Assembly: GCA_012295275.1 (NCBI GenBank)
Contig: CM022673.1
Location: 18,266,310-18,330,309 of the forward strand
DNA length: 64,000 bases
Direction of reading: 5' to 3'
From: Chrysomallon squamiferum
Lineage: Eukaryota; Mollusca; Gastropoda; Neomphalida; Peltospiridae
Every line of letters begins with the position of its first letter. The stretch's first letter is position 1. The notes under the pieces were generated by a model, which saw nothing but the letters and a program-made list of their open reading frames with translations, had not been told where the DNA came from and made no database searches. Of this stretch, positions 27,335 through 40,241 are shown piece by piece. The position numbers were made by a program, and so were the translations under genes.

Positions 27335-30300
27335 GTATCTTCATAAATAGTTTTGTAACTTCTGTTCTTTTTCGAACTTTGTTTTGTTTTGTTTTGTTTC
27401 GTTTCGTTTCGTTTCGTTTCGTTTCGTTTCGTTTTGTTTTGTTTTGTTTTTGTTTTTGTTTGGTTTGGTTTATTTTGGTTTTCTTAAGCAACATCAGTTC
27501 TTAATGGTCATTTATCAACAAACGGTTTTGTAAAGTCACATTCTATTGGCCACTGGTCAGTCACTCAAATCTGAAGTATTAGAAGAAAAATGTACAACCG
27601 TTTTATGTATCATCTTGACAAAGTTAGTGTTTTGAATATTTCTGGACTCAATATGAGTTCATTACAGTGTAAATGTCTTACGAAAATACAGTAACAAACA
27701 GAATGTTTTTAGTATTAATGTTATGATGTAACTTTACACGTGTACCAGATGAGCTAATAATGTGACAAGTCTTCAGAAAGTTCGCATTAATTATTTATGT
27801 ATTCACACATTTATTTTATTTATTTCATTTTAATTACACTGTATAATAAATCCTTAATGCACTTGTCTTCTGTCTAAGGAATAGTTTATTTCTGACAGGA
27901 CGTCTTTTTAAACCGATGGATGTAATCATTAGAATGTTAAACCTAACACTGACTTACTTTCTTACAGAGCGTATCGCATGCATAGAGAGTCAGAAATTGA
28001 AGTTTTCAAACGTGAATTGCTGAAGCGCCCCCTGGTGTTACAGCCTGTCTGTCACACTGGGGTTGGGTGCAACGTGAGAGGAATGGGTTGTGGAATGTGT
28101 TACACTGATGGTGGGTGATTTTACTGGAACATAATTTTATGTCCTTAACACGTCGAATCTAGTCTGTTTACATCCATTAAACATTTTAATTTTTATTATT
28201 ATTTTTTTTAACAGTTTATTAAATTACATATATAATATTTATCTGTGTTCATTCAGAAACACACACACGCACAACACATACAGACACACACTCGGACACA
28301 AAGATGGTGAACTAATTAAGTAACTATCGATTACAATTCAGATAACTGGGTTTTGCTGATCAACCAAACGCATCCAAAAGTTCTGGGCAGACTGCAGATG
28401 GGTGCAGACGCCGCTAAAGCCGCCATGAAAAGAGGAGATCCTTTTGTACTTCAGGTTAGAAAACAACATCGTAAAGAGTTTTGTCGTGTTTCTGACACAG
28501 CAGCACAGCTGGACGAGGAACATTTGCTCATTCAAACTGGCGCCTTTTCAAGAATAACCAAGCTCTAGTTCATTTATGCGATAAATGTTGAATCTTATTA
28601 TTTCTTATATTTTTCGTTTTATTTTAATTTATTATTAAAAACAAATATAGACTGGGTTATCTTTGCTCACCAGTGAAAGACAATCGGCTAACGATATGGA
28701 TTTTAATAAAGTAATAGATATTACTGGAATCAAACTAAGACAAAAGACATTTGATACATTGCTCTGTTTTGTTTTCCTCTTAGGTTTCAAAGATGTTTTT
28801 ATTATAATTTTTTCCTTCTTCTTCTTTTCTTTTTAAAGTTTATATTTTACTGGGTTTTTTTTACTGGTTTATTGTATTATTTTTTAAATGTGTATTTGTT
28901 TATTTATTGTTTATTTGTAATTAATTAATTAATTTGTTCTGTGTGTTTGTTTGTTTGTTTGTTTGTTTACCTGTGTGTTACTCGACAGTACAAGTTCGGC
29001 ACGCTGTTGGAACGGCTTCACAAAGAACTGTTCAGCTCGTCGACCACGAACGAGGACCTGACTCACGCCGAGTGGGACTTCGCGGAGATCACTGTCAGGT
29101 TTCCAGGAAAGCTGATGGAGATTCCGTCCAAAGAAAGATTAAAAGATCCTCTCTTCATTCTCGATCATTACATTCCTAAAGTAAGTGTTTTACCTTTGTC
29201 AAATGTATGTCAAGTTGAAAGGTTCCTGTAGCAGAACTGTCAGTATTTTGACGTGTTATCTCAGATTGTGATTTTTTTAAAAATAGACGTAGATCACATA
29301 ACGTATCTGATAATTGGATGATCTAATTCTGAACTGCACATTTAATTATGGAATGATAACAGCGTTTTCTCTTGTACAATTAAATAAATAGAAATGATAC
29401 ATTAACAAACAGTGTTGTAATAGTGAGTGTTGTTTTGTTTTAACAGTGCAAGGAACTCATATTTGATTTTGGTGACCTCGATGCTGAAGAAATGTGTGTG
29501 ATAGAAGCGTGTATACCAAAGTATGCTTGTGAACCTGTTCAGCCTATCACTGCAGGTAAAAGATAAACTCTTAGACGTGTTTAAATGTTTTGTTTTACCC
29601 CTGTCTTTGTTATCCTTATATTCATCTCAGTGGTTGCATGTCTCTGTTTGTTTGTGTTTGATGGAGAGAGAAAAAGACTGTATGTACGAAAACAATAATC
29701 ACAAAGAAATACTAAAGTTTACATTTTATTGTTTATTACAGAAGAGATCAGATATTTTCTGCCGGGGTGGACAGTGAACGAAATCTCGCCACTGGACAAC
29801 ATTGGGGACACAATCCCAGAAACATACAGCTATGCACAAGCCGGTCGTCTGTATGAAAGTTTTCGCAGGAAAAAAAGGCCAAATCCTCGAGCAAGGTCTA
29901 CAGAGACAAACAGTACAGAGATAGAACTGTCAGAATTCCACACAGAACAAGCGACGTCACCACCGTTGTCGCCAGGAGTCCACAGTTACCAGCAAAGAAC
30001 TGTTGCATTTCAGCAGAACCTGTACCCCAAAGTGAACATTTCCAGCTACTCGCCCAGTAACTGCTCATCTGGGTACCGCGAGGACTTTGACCGCCTGCAG
30101 CACCGAGACAGCGACAGGTCACAGTCGACTATCGCCAGCTCTGGGGCGGCAGACAGCGGCTATGCCGGTCACGACAGCGATGGGTACGGAGACATGAACC
30201 AAGGTCACAAGCGGATAATGGATCCGTACAGCCGTGCAGGGCGTTGCAGGAACCAGTATGAAAATCTCGGCTATCTGCCAGACGAGGACCTGGAGGCGGA

Positions 30301-30646
30301 AGCGCTGAGGAGGCATGCTGATCTAGTGACTCACATGCTGAAGCTGAGAGCAGAAAATACTGGTGAGTCAACAGGCAACAGTGACCATCATTCCGCTGCT
30401 TCTTATGTAAACACACAATATAAAGGAAATGGTGCTGACTATTATGCGGACAGGTCACTAGGTGGGTTTTACAACACTTCAGACTTAATAAGATCAGTCG
30501 GTCCCTCTTTCAGTGACTCCCAGGCTCAACCGAAAAAGAGTAGAGCTCTTCGCGAGATTCATGGAAGACCTGTAGCTGGTTCTTCATCTGATTTCACAAA
30601 CACGTCACACATACCAGTGGAACCAATGGCAGAATCTTTTATCTGA
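27186..30646 (+). CDS. six-exon gene, unrecognised 536-residue protein
   Basis: Six exons join in one frame: 27186-27334, 27968-28110, 28342-28454, 28989-29180, 29447-29555 and 29742-30646. All five introns are GT-AG, with phases 2, 1, 0, 0 and 1, and the summed coding length is 1611 nt including TGA. I do not recognise the family. Visible features are a helical-looking N-terminus (residues 1-35), a cysteine cluster C78, C84, C91, C94 with H79, a mixed folded-looking region to about residue 265, a basic RRKKR at 277-281 that could be a nuclear localisation signal, and a Ser/Asn/Gln-rich, probably disordered tail of about 250 residues. There is no signal peptide or membrane segment, so an intracellular protein is likely. 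The ATG at 27186 is the first in frame after the 3' splice site at 27178, but the frame is open upstream to that site, so an extra coding exon cannot be excluded. Confidence 0.85.
27380..27466. repeat. (TTTTG)n/(TTTCG)n pentanucleotide repeat in intron 1
   Basis: About 17 pentamers. The central seven or so are GTTTC and the flanking ones GTTTT. It lies 45 bp inside the first intron. A C/T difference between core and edges suggests spread of one variant through the core. Confidence 0.95.
27968..28110 (+). CDS. exon 2 of six-exon gene (cysteine cluster)
   Basis: The acceptor CTTACAG ends at 27967. The alternative AG two bases later would give a stop within a few codons, so 27968 is preferred. 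The donor is GTGGGT at 28111. It carries the pattern C-x5-C-x6-C-x2-C (VCHTGVGCNVRGMGCGMC), a possible metal site or disulfide knot. Confidence 0.87.
28342..28454 (+). CDS. exon 3 of six-exon gene
   Basis: The acceptor AATTCAG ends at 28341 and the donor GTTAGA starts at 28455. Encodes the stretch beginning NWVLLINQTHPKVLG and an Ala/Lys-rich helix-like segment. Confidence 0.87.
28989..29180 (+). CDS. exon 4 of six-exon gene
   Basis: The acceptor CTCGACAG ends at 28988 and the donor GTAAGT starts at 29181. It is 64 whole codons long, beginning YKFGTLLERLHKELF. The base composition is clearly richer in G and C than the flanking introns. Confidence 0.9.
29447..29555 (+). CDS. exon 5 of six-exon gene
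   Basis: The acceptor TTTAACAG ends at 29446 and the donor GTAAAA starts at 29556. Encodes CKELIFDFGDLDAEEMCVIE and onward, with four cysteines in 36 residues. Confidence 0.87.
29742..30646 (+). CDS. exon 6 of six-exon gene, terminal, disordered tail
   Basis: The acceptor TTTATTACAG ends at 29741 and the stop is TGA 30644-30646. It is one large 905-nt exon covering residues 236-536. After EEIRYFLPGWTVNEISPLDN it carries RRKKR and then low-complexity Ser/Asn/Gln/Tyr-rich sequence. The codon composition stays balanced throughout, unlike the repeat-derived frames elsewhere. Confidence 0.93.
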
Positions 30647-31930
30647 AGTAATGTATGAAGTAAATACAACGTTCTTTCTGAAACAGATAGTGTTTTAAGT
30701 GATTTCGTTCTAGGATAAAACACACTAAATATTTACACATATTAGAAAGAATGGTTGACATTTCTCTCACGTCTTCTATTTACGATTACATCAATTTAGC
30801 AAATTTTACTGATGTGTTAAAAATCTTCTTGGCTTTCGTTTCACAGGAAGACGAAACAGTTAAAGTACTTGTCTATGATATATTTTATAAATTTGTCAAA
30901 ATTGCCAGTTATCGTTAGAGTGCTTTGATACCAAACAAACCTCTTGGCTGTTGTGAAAGCTTTTAGAAAATGGGTAATTTACACATATAGTGATGTGAAA
31001 TCTGTCAGACTGCTTCCTTTTATTCACATGTTATCTCTACATGATCGTTTTAATTAGCTGTCAAATGTATATAGGTTAAGTCTTAATGAAAAAGTTACTG
31101 TTAGTAACCGTAATGAAGTTTAGAAACGGCTTAAAACGATATATTACATGGAATAGCTACTGTATAATGGAGGGTAAACCTCTGTCGTATTTTCCGAGTG
31201 ATTCAGAGGATAAGAAAGATCAAAATCTGTTTTATTGAGTAGTATGCTGGGAGTGTCTACATCCATTATCAGGTTGTTTAAAAAAACTCCCAAAACCCCA
31301 GAGATGATGGTGCAAGCATTTGTGACAATACATCCTACAGTTAACCATCAGTTCTTAGCAAAATGGAGACAGACGATATTTGTGTGGCTTTAGGATAATT
31401 GTCGTAGTAAGGAATGAAGCAGCACTTTGAAGTTTTACCATTTTTCTGTTTCTTTCACAGCAGTCTTCAGAAACGTTTATAATACGTCACAGAGATTTAA
31501 ATGTACTTTTCTGTTAAACTGATGTATGTATTTGTAATTTCTGTGAGCCTTATGTTAGTTATTATAACAAGCTTCTAATACACTACCTATAGAAAAGAGC
31601 AGTTAAATCCACGTTATAAAAATACATTTTAACTATAAAATAATGTGTATGGAGACACTGTGTATATAAATCAAAGTTCGTATTATGAAGATGGATGTGT
31701 ATGAGTGTATTTACAATGTTTCTACAAAGATATAAAATATAAAATATAAACTCTTAAATTTAAAGTGATTTACTGGTATGAGTATGTATAATAACTATGG
31801 CTATGTAACGAATGGTGGAAAATAACTAAAATACTAAAGCTGTATTTAAACCTGATCTGTTAAAAATGTGATATTGACAATACGTGCGTTAAGGTTAGTG
31901 TTGATAATAAAAAACATTATTACTAGATAA
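30647..31930 (+). other. probable 3' UTR and downstream DNA of six-exon gene
   Basis: No further coding exon. The first clear AATAAA on the plus strand that I found after the stop is at 31906-31911, which would give a UTR of about 1.27 kb. Variant signals nearer the stop cannot be excluded. Confidence 0.35.
31906..31911 (+). terminator. candidate poly-A signal AATAAA
   Basis: Canonical hexamer 1.26 kb after the TGA of the six-exon gene, in AT-rich DNA. AT-richness makes chance occurrence easy. Confidence 0.25.
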
Positions 31931-32867
31931 AAACGACAACTCAAAACTCAGATATAAACACAACAATAACAGTTTCAAGTTTAATGTTTCATAAAGCAAA
32001 AAAAAAAACCTGTTTTAAATGTTCATTTGTTTGCAAAAACGTGACCAATTTTAACCAGTTTATCAAATTGTTGTGTTTGCTGTTTACTTAATCTGTTTTT
32101 TGTCGTAACGTAAGTGAAAAAGATTTTAATTTTAATTTTTATGTTTAATTATTTTGTTCTAATATGTAATCACTTACACAGCTGGTTGATTGTTACTGTT
32201 TGTGTAGTGTTCATTTTAAATCAAGCTTCTGTTTTACTTTTTAATACGTTTTACTTTGTTGTTTCTTAGTTACAATGTTTAGTTATTTTTTTTTTTCATT
32301 ATCTTTCTTCCGATTTTTCTTTTTTTCTTTTTTTAATTATTATTATTATTATTTATTTATTTATTTTTTTATTTATTTTATTTATTTATTTATTTATTTT
32401 TTTTTTTTCTATTTATTTATCATGATTATTTTTTATTGTATTATATTTTATTTTTATCTGTCATTTATGGAATTTATAATGGTTTGTTTACGTTTCAAAT
32501 TACATCAAGTAAAAAAAAAAAAAAAAAAACAACCATTGTTTACTTTTCTTTCTAGTCTATTAATAACAAAGTACATAATGTATATAAACAGTGACCTGCA
32601 ATTGTCGCCATTTTCTCTTTTTTCTTATCACAAATTGTATAAAATGGTATTATTTTTTTCTTAGCTTCAGTTATATGTATCTTTCATCTGTGATCATATG
32701 TAAATATTAACATAGTTTTACTGTTTCCAATCATTATTTTTTACAATAATAATTTTAAAATAATAAAAACCAATAAAATAACAACAAATCCAACAATAAA
32801 GAAATAAATTAATACAAAAATTATATTACCTTTGTTTCTGTTTGATTCTTTCTATCTTTACTTCACT

Positions 32868-32869
<2 letters not shown>
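31931..32869. other. intergenic T-rich DNA, no gene seen
   Basis: Mostly T-rich and TTTA/TTA tracts (32320-32420) plus an A run (about 32511-32529). The 129-codon frame here is Phe/Tyr/Ile from repeat and not a gene. Confidence 0.6.

Positions 32870-32870
<1 letters not shown>

Positions 32871-32940
<70 letters not shown>
32871..32940. repeat. (TC)n microsatellite
   Basis: About 35 uninterrupted TC units. Confidence 0.97.
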
Positions 32941-32944
<4 letters not shown>

Positions 32945-33220
32945 CTATTTATCCATATCACTTCCCCGTTCTCTCTTTTCAGTCGATTCCAACTTTTCAC
33001 AAAACAATAATTTATCTAAAATCTACCTCGTCATCTGCATCAAAACCTAAAAGATTATGTTGATGTTTAAAGAAAGTACGAGTATATTTTATTATTACAC
33101 TTTCTAATCATACTTTTCTTTCTATCTTTTTCTTTTTTCAACATAAATAAAAACAAAACTGTTTTTTATTTAGTTTTGGGGGGGGGGGGATTAAATTGTG
33201 TTTAAATATTTGAATTGATT

Positions 33221-33253
33221 TAGAATCCAGGAGCTTTATCCACTACATGACTC
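33221..33253 (-). repeat. possible tRNA-like SINE fragment, minus strand
   Basis: On the minus strand GTAGTGGATAAAGCTCC is followed by TGGATTCTAAATC, a weak A-box/B-box pair. Only about 35 bp is recognisable. Confidence 0.25.
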
Positions 33254-33984
33254 AGCAAACATGAGGACTGTGAGCGTATACAGAACTATTAGTTAATATT
33301 TTAAACTTAGTCCCTTTTCATATCTTTGATGTATTATAAATTGATGTGTGTTTTAAATTTTATTTATTTATGATATTTTATATATATACATGTAACCTTT
33401 CTCTCGTAAATTGTGTTACTTAAATATTATGAGAGGAGGTTAATTTATTACTTTTTAATTTTTTTTTTTTTTTTATTATTCTCTATTTTTATTCACTCCT
33501 GACAAATATTCCCAGTGGGCTTATTCTTGTTGATGTTTGCTGGGAATTAATGTGTGTGTGTGCGTGCGTGCGTGCAGGCGTGTGTGTGTGTGTGTGTGAT
33601 TATATATAAAGTCTATATCACTTGGCTTCCAGTATATCTAATATTTTTTTTAAAAGCTCAACTGTATTATATTTTCAGAAAATGACAATTCATGTGTATA
33701 TTTTCATTTCCGTGTATTCTAATCTTCATTATACTGTCAATCTCTTTATTTCATGTGCATGTGTGCGACTGCGTGTTTTAAATCGATTTATTTTGGCATA
33801 TATTTTTTTTATATTTTGTTGTCCGCGTTAGTAATAAATAATTATGAAAGAGTAAATAAATATTTTTACATGACTTATTTTGCATAAAATAAAAACAATT
33901 CTGAGAGAAAAATATAGGTTTGTTATGTTTTCAATTTTCAGTCTTATTATTATTATTATTCTCATTACGTATAATGGAAAGAGC

Positions 33985-33987
<3 letters not shown>

Positions 33988-34080
<93 letters not shown>
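33988..34080. repeat. (GA)n microsatellite
   Basis: About 46 GA units. It is the only long array in the window with purines on the plus strand. Confidence 0.97.
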
Positions 34081-34083
<3 letters not shown>

Positions 34084-34555
34084 CATATCTAAGAAACAAA
34101 ATAAAATAGTTTATAACTTGACTGATTTCAAGTTGTTTTAACAACACATTGTTATGAACCCAGTATCAAGAAATATTGAAATGTAAAACAAGTAAATTAC
34201 TAAATAAAATTTGACTTGTTTTACGAGTCCAGTACAGGTTCTAAAATTTCCAAAACTATGCTGGCTTTCTTCTCCAAGGTGAAAGACGGGGCATATAAAA
34301 TATAAATATTTTTATTATAACGATTAATAAGAATAGTGCACTGATTTAGTGAGTTTGATTGTAAATTAATAGCGTTTTATTATAAAGTGCACTGAGGTGT
34401 CGTATAGCTAACTGAGATCTCATATTGTGTTATTTGGAAATATCCGTATTGACATTACGTAAGTTGAAGCGTTATATAGACAAACTGGGTTATTTGTATT
34501 TGAAACTTTTTTACAAATAATAATTTTTAGCATAATACAAATTAAAAAGTTTACT

Positions 34556-34579
34556 ATTATTATTATTATCATCATTATG

Positions 34580-34646
<67 letters not shown>
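34556..34646. repeat. (TTA)n microsatellite
   Basis: About 90 bp of TTA triplets with small ATC interruptions near the start. Confidence 0.94.
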
Positions 34647-34778
34647 GTTTTATGTTTTAGTAATTAAATTTATATGTTTACTTTTTTATTTATTTATTTG
34701 TTTCTTTGTTTATTTGTTTGTTTATTAGTAATAAAAAATGTGAATAATGCTCTGTTTCTAGAACGCTGTAAACGTGTG

Positions 34779-34822
34779 ACTGGAAATCGCGCTGAGGTTT
34801 GATTGGAAATCGCGCTGAGGTT
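34779..34822. repeat. 24-bp direct duplication
   Basis: TGGAAATCGCGCTGAGGTTT occurs twice, 24 bp apart, in an otherwise unique region. It is only two copies, but it is GC-richer than its surroundings. Confidence 0.85.
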
Positions 34823-36388
34823 TCATCTTCAAAGTCAGTGGCAATCTTCAGTTGGAAGTTTTCTCTGATTAAAAGTAGGACTGGGATGTCAGCTCGGGCT
34901 CGGAGAGAAAGAAAATCTGTTAAATTCTGTGACATGTTTTAAATGTTCTTTTTACAACAGAAGTTTATAAAAGTGCCGGTACATTAGAAATGACACTAAC
35001 AAAAGAGAAGAAACTTTATAAAATTTAACATGTGACAATCTAAACTGCAGCAACTATTTGACATGTAATCAACTTTTTATAATTGTCTCTTTCTGTATCA
35101 AATTAAAATGAAATAAAAAATAAAACATTACGTCAAATAATTATTCCCTGAGGTAAAAAAAAAAGAAATTCCTGTTATATTTTATGTATACTTTAAAACA
35201 ATTTTTTTCTTAGTTTTATATCTTGTATTAACAGAAAACTATGATATCGATTGCAAATATTAAAATAGATAAATAAAAAAATATATATATAGATATATAA
35301 TTCTGTGATATAAAAACAGGCTACCAGGTTTTCTGTTTTACCATCAACAACATATCTACAAGAAGAAATCTCTAAAACATTAAATTAAGCGTTTCTGTTA
35401 TTTTTTAAAATCTCTATAACCTTTTTTCATAACCCAACGCAAAGTAATTTACAGATATGTACTGTGTTAAGAACGAAACAAAACAAGGTAAACTAAACAG
35501 GTCATTGCTTTCCTGTATGATGACAATTTTATAAAGTTACCATTTGTTTCTTTGCTCGATATTTTCTCTCGTTTTTACGTAGGCAATTAAGACGACATCG
35601 ATATAAACTAATTGAGAAAACCTTAAAAGAAAAATGAGCGAGTAATGAACACGTTTCTGTGAGGATTCAGATATTTAAACTGTTTGTCAAGTTGTTATTT
35701 TCAGATGGTAAAAACAAATACAAGTCACTAGTAATGATCTCTGCTAACATGGTAAGTAGTGACTGTTTTATGGTAATATTTTATTCTTTCTCTTTCGAGT
35801 TCTGTTTTCTAGAAAGAGACAAGACAGTGAACCTATATCAAAGCTGTATAAGTACAGACATTAAATTTTTTCATCAGCATGACTGTTTTTTAATCCTACA
35901 AACGTTCGATTCATGCAGTTTAGTTTTGTTTTATTCCCGTTTCCATAAATGTCTTTGTAATACTGGAACGAAGAACAAGCGACAGTTTCAAGGTTGATAA
36001 AAAATGGAATATTTTATTTTAATTCTTTCATAGTTAAAGTTCAAAATTGTGATGACCATCCCAGTGATATGGTCTAAGAATATTGAACTAATGTATAAAA
36101 ATGACGTTTGGATATATATATATATATAATTTTTTTTTCTTATTTGGAGTTGTATTGTTGTTGATTGTGTCGCTGATGTTATTTGCTGTTTTCTTTTCTT
36201 TCTTTTTTCTTCCTCGTCCTTTTCCTTCATCACAACTCTCGCCACCGCATTCTTCCTTATCTTTTAATTTCTGTGCAGCTCTGTTCATCATCTGTGTCAT
36301 CATTATCCTCATCGTCGTCGTCTTCTTCGTCAGTATTACCAACACAGCTAAACGATCAGGAATATTTAAACATTTTCAGACACATACA

Positions 36389-36760
36389 ATGACACTGGTC
36401 ACGGACGTCATGGCAGAAACTGAACAAACGACGACATCAACGTACAACGTCACACACGATGTCTTGTTGACGCAGAACGGCACAAACTCACTACTGGACA
36501 GCGTGTCTGGACCCCACACCATCTATGTACCCGTTGTCTGGAGTCTCCTCGTAGCTGTTGGCTCCATTGGCAACATCATTGTTATCAAAACTATGTGTTT
36601 CCATGGAGACAAATCTGCCACAAGTTATTACATCATCAATCTGGCTGTGGCGGACCTCGCTTTCATTTTGATTGTTGTACCATTCACAACTACCATGTTT
36701 GTAATACCAAACTGGCTGTTTGGAAACGGAATGTGCAAGTTTATAGTTTATATGATATAC
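36389..36760 (+). CDS. GPCR exon 1: N-terminus, TM1-TM2
   Basis: Encodes residues 1-124 and ends at a strong donor, GTAAGT at 36761. The frame stays open upstream to 36101, but that part is repeat-like Phe/Leu/Ser. I prefer the ATG at 36389; ATG 36410 (MAETEQ) is also possible. An AG at 36379 (CATTTTCAG) could be an acceptor for a 5' UTR exon. Confidence 0.87.
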
Positions 36761-38811
36761 GTAAGTATCTAGTTTTCTTCTCTTTTTCAGTCTAAATTGT
36801 CAGTTAAATGATCATATATTTTGTTTATCCATTTTAGACATCACACACAGACATTCACAAACACACGTATAGACACACAAATACCTTCAGACACATACAT
36901 ACACAAACATTCATATACGCACACATGCATAATTGATATACACATACCTAAATACATACACACAGATATATATATACACATACACATATAAACATACACA
37001 CACGTAAACAGAGATTGAGAGAGAGAACAAAAATATCTGAAATATGAACTTCAGAAATTGATTTTTATAAAAAGGATGGGAGATTATTCGCAGGGAAAAA
37101 AAAGTTTTTGTTTAAAAAATGGGTTCTTTCCCTTGATTTTAGTGTACCGTTCATCTGAGATATTTTATTTTGCGTCGTAACCTTTTAGAGAGAGAGAGAG
37201 AGAGAAAAAGTATTATACTTCTCTATGTTAGTGACAAAATACATCTGCACTGAAAAAATTCTAATGTAAATATAGCTATAAAAAATTTCTAAATTTTTGA
37301 ATGTTTTAAATGAAGTAGAATTGCAATATAATTATCCCACTTATAAAATTACTGAAAATACAAAGAACATGTAGCTGTGACATTTTACATTTTTCTCTCA
37401 TAATGAAATTTATTTCAGTTTGAAAGTTATATTAATCGTTAACTGATCCGCCAAGGAAATAACGACATTCATTAAATATTTGTGGTTCTTGATTGTTTCT
37501 TTCACTATTTTTATTCATGTTGACTCTGTTTTCTCTAGAATATAAACAATTACTTATCTACGCAATATTTCTCAATAGGTGACACTGCAGGCCACGTGCC
37601 TGACGCTGACCGCGATGACGATAGACCGGTACTTCGCCATCGTCCATCCAATCAAATCAATCAATTCACGAACTCCACAGATGTCGATCATGATAAACCT
37701 GAGTATATGGCTTGGTACATGTTACAACCTTGAAAGAAACTTCTCTCGCCCCCTTCACTCTGTGCCTCTTGCTTTTTCATTTCTCTCTGTGTCTTGCTTT
37801 TTCATTTCTCTCTGTGTCTCTTTCTTTTTCATTTCTCTCTGTGTCTTTCTTTTTCATTTCTCTCTGGGTCTCTTGATTTCTCCCTCTGCTGATTCTCTCT
37901 CTCTACTTACGTCTCTCTCGTTACCTGGTTTCTTGTATGTTTTTCTGTTTCTGTCGATTCGGATTTCTTTCTTTCTATTTTTCTCTATCTGTCAGTCCAT
38001 CTCTCTCTCTTTCTCTCGTCCTCTCTGTCTGATTTTTTTTTATGTTTCCTTTTCTCTCTCTCACTCTTTTCACTCTTTCTCTGTATATCATCATTATTCT
38101 CTCTATGTCTCTGATTCCTTGTTTTCCAAACCATTAAACGGCATAAAATTATATTAGAATAAAATTTGTTAGTTTTAAAAAGATGTACATACTAATCTTT
38201 CACTTTTTAATATCTAAAGTACGCTAAGCCAAACTGTTTTTTTTTTTTTTTTTGTGATATTGATTGTCTTGGCATTTTCAAATTCTATCATGAGAGATTT
38301 TAATAGATTTTTCTTTTGTTTCCTTTCTTGTCTTATTTTTTTTCTTCTACTTATTCTTCATCATCATTGTGACGACATCGCTTTTGGATTTTGAAAATAA
38401 CTACTTGAACACAAATAAAAAGCAGTGGAGGAGTTTTTCCATTTTCACTTTCCGCCAGGCTTTGTTTGTTTTTATACATTTCCCGTTAGCTGTTTCTTCT
38501 TTTTACTTTCATATTCTCATTATATCCACCATCATCATTCTCATTATCATTATCATCATCATAATTATCATGGTCTTAAAAATTTTCATTCTTATTAGCA
38601 TCATCATCAACAAAATCATCATAATTATAATCATAATTAAAATACGCACCGTAGTCTTCGTCGATATCATTGTTTTCATCGTCTTCATCATTAACCTTTT
38701 TCTTGATTGTAACCATTAACATGTCTCATCATCAAATAGTTTATAATAAAACAAATTCAGATAACACAAAATTATTTTATTTATTTATTCATCATTATTT
38801 TATTTGTTTGC

Positions 38812-38850
<39 letters not shown>

Positions 38851-40187
38851 TTCATTGGAAGTAACAGTAATTAGCAACAATCATAAATAAATAAAAAACG
38901 TATTCACACGAAGATAATAAAAAGCATTAGACAATTATTATTAAAAGAATGATTTGTGGCATGAGTTAAATAAATTACTACATTTTTCAGCCTCGCTCTG
39001 TCTTAGCATACCGTTTCTTCTGTTCAACAAAGAAGTTCACACGAAGAATGATAAACATGTGTACTGTCGTCATGCCTGGCCAAGTCAAATGTGGCGTAAA
39101 GGGGCGACTGTGGCTGTTGCCATGACAACCTACGTGATTCCTCTGACCATCATTATTGTCTGCTACACGCAAATTCTAAAACACTTGTCAAAACGAAGAA
39201 TACAGATACGAGAAGAAAACGTAATAATAATAAATATTTCTATTACTACTACTGCTACTACGACTACTTCTGAAACTAAGACTACTATTACTATCATTAC
39301 TACTACTATACTACTTAGAGAGAGAGATTAACATGAAGGTCAAATTTATAATGCTAACAAATCGACACAACCCACGTAAACACTAACCTACTCTAAGTTC
39401 CTCCTCTGACCTAGTTTTCTAATGACATCATGGCGACTTTCTAAACCAGGACAATTCAGTGTTTTAGAAAACTGCTGACTAGACGGACACTGACGCTAGA
39501 CGCAGGATGCACGCGCAGTGTGATATAGTTTAATGACTTTTCGGTTGTAGATTTATCGTAGATAGCTCACTTGACTTTGTTTTGTAGCTCTGGTGTCTTT
39601 GCCCCTTCCTTGTACGTAATTGGAAGATTGTAGTTTCTTATAAAACCTGTGTGATTATTGTGATGCCCACTCTTCTAGCTGCCAGCCAGTTTTCACATCA
39701 CCTGGCGCAGTCCTTCTAATAATCCAATTTTTAAAATCTTTGCAGTCTGAAATGCTCGTAATAAACTTCAAATACTTTGAATGATATTTTAAATTATGTC
39801 GAGCGTGATTTTTATAGTACAGTAAAAGAAATAGTGAAAGTAGTCGTGGCTGCAGTAGCTGTGATGGTAGTAGTGACGTGGGTAGTAATAGTGGTGGTTG
39901 TAACAGTAGTAGTAGTAGTAGTTGAAGTAGTTGTAATAGTAGTAGATAAAGCAGTAGTAATAGTGGTAGTTTTTGTAATAGTAGAATTAATTATCGTTGT
40001 TGGAGATCTATTAACATATAGGATTAACAGCAGAGCAGAAGAAGAAACAGTGGTAGCTGTTGTAGTAATCACAGCAGTAATAACAGTATTCATAAATGTA
40101 GCAGCAGTGTTACTGGAGGAGAGAGTAGTTTTGTAATACAGTGACTAATTATAACGGCATAAGTATTTCAGTAGCAAAAATAGTATT

Positions 40188-40241
<54 letters not shown>

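Noticed and set aside
33177-33189. Run of about 12 G as a quadruplex or regulatory site
   Set aside because: Single homopolymer run; no four-tract arrangement.
37579-38157. 192-codon frame starting in GPCR exon 2
   Set aside because: Only the first 45 codons are receptor. The rest is CT-rich intron read-through past the GTACAT donor, and exon 3 at 38991 continues the receptor in the correct phase.
39221-39331. Thr-rich continuation of GPCR exon 3
   Set aside because: Triplet-repeat translation after a splice donor; exon 4 at 40329 restores the receptor.
39777-40136. Val-rich 119-codon frame
   Set aside because: Decayed (GTA)n repeat within GPCR intron 3.
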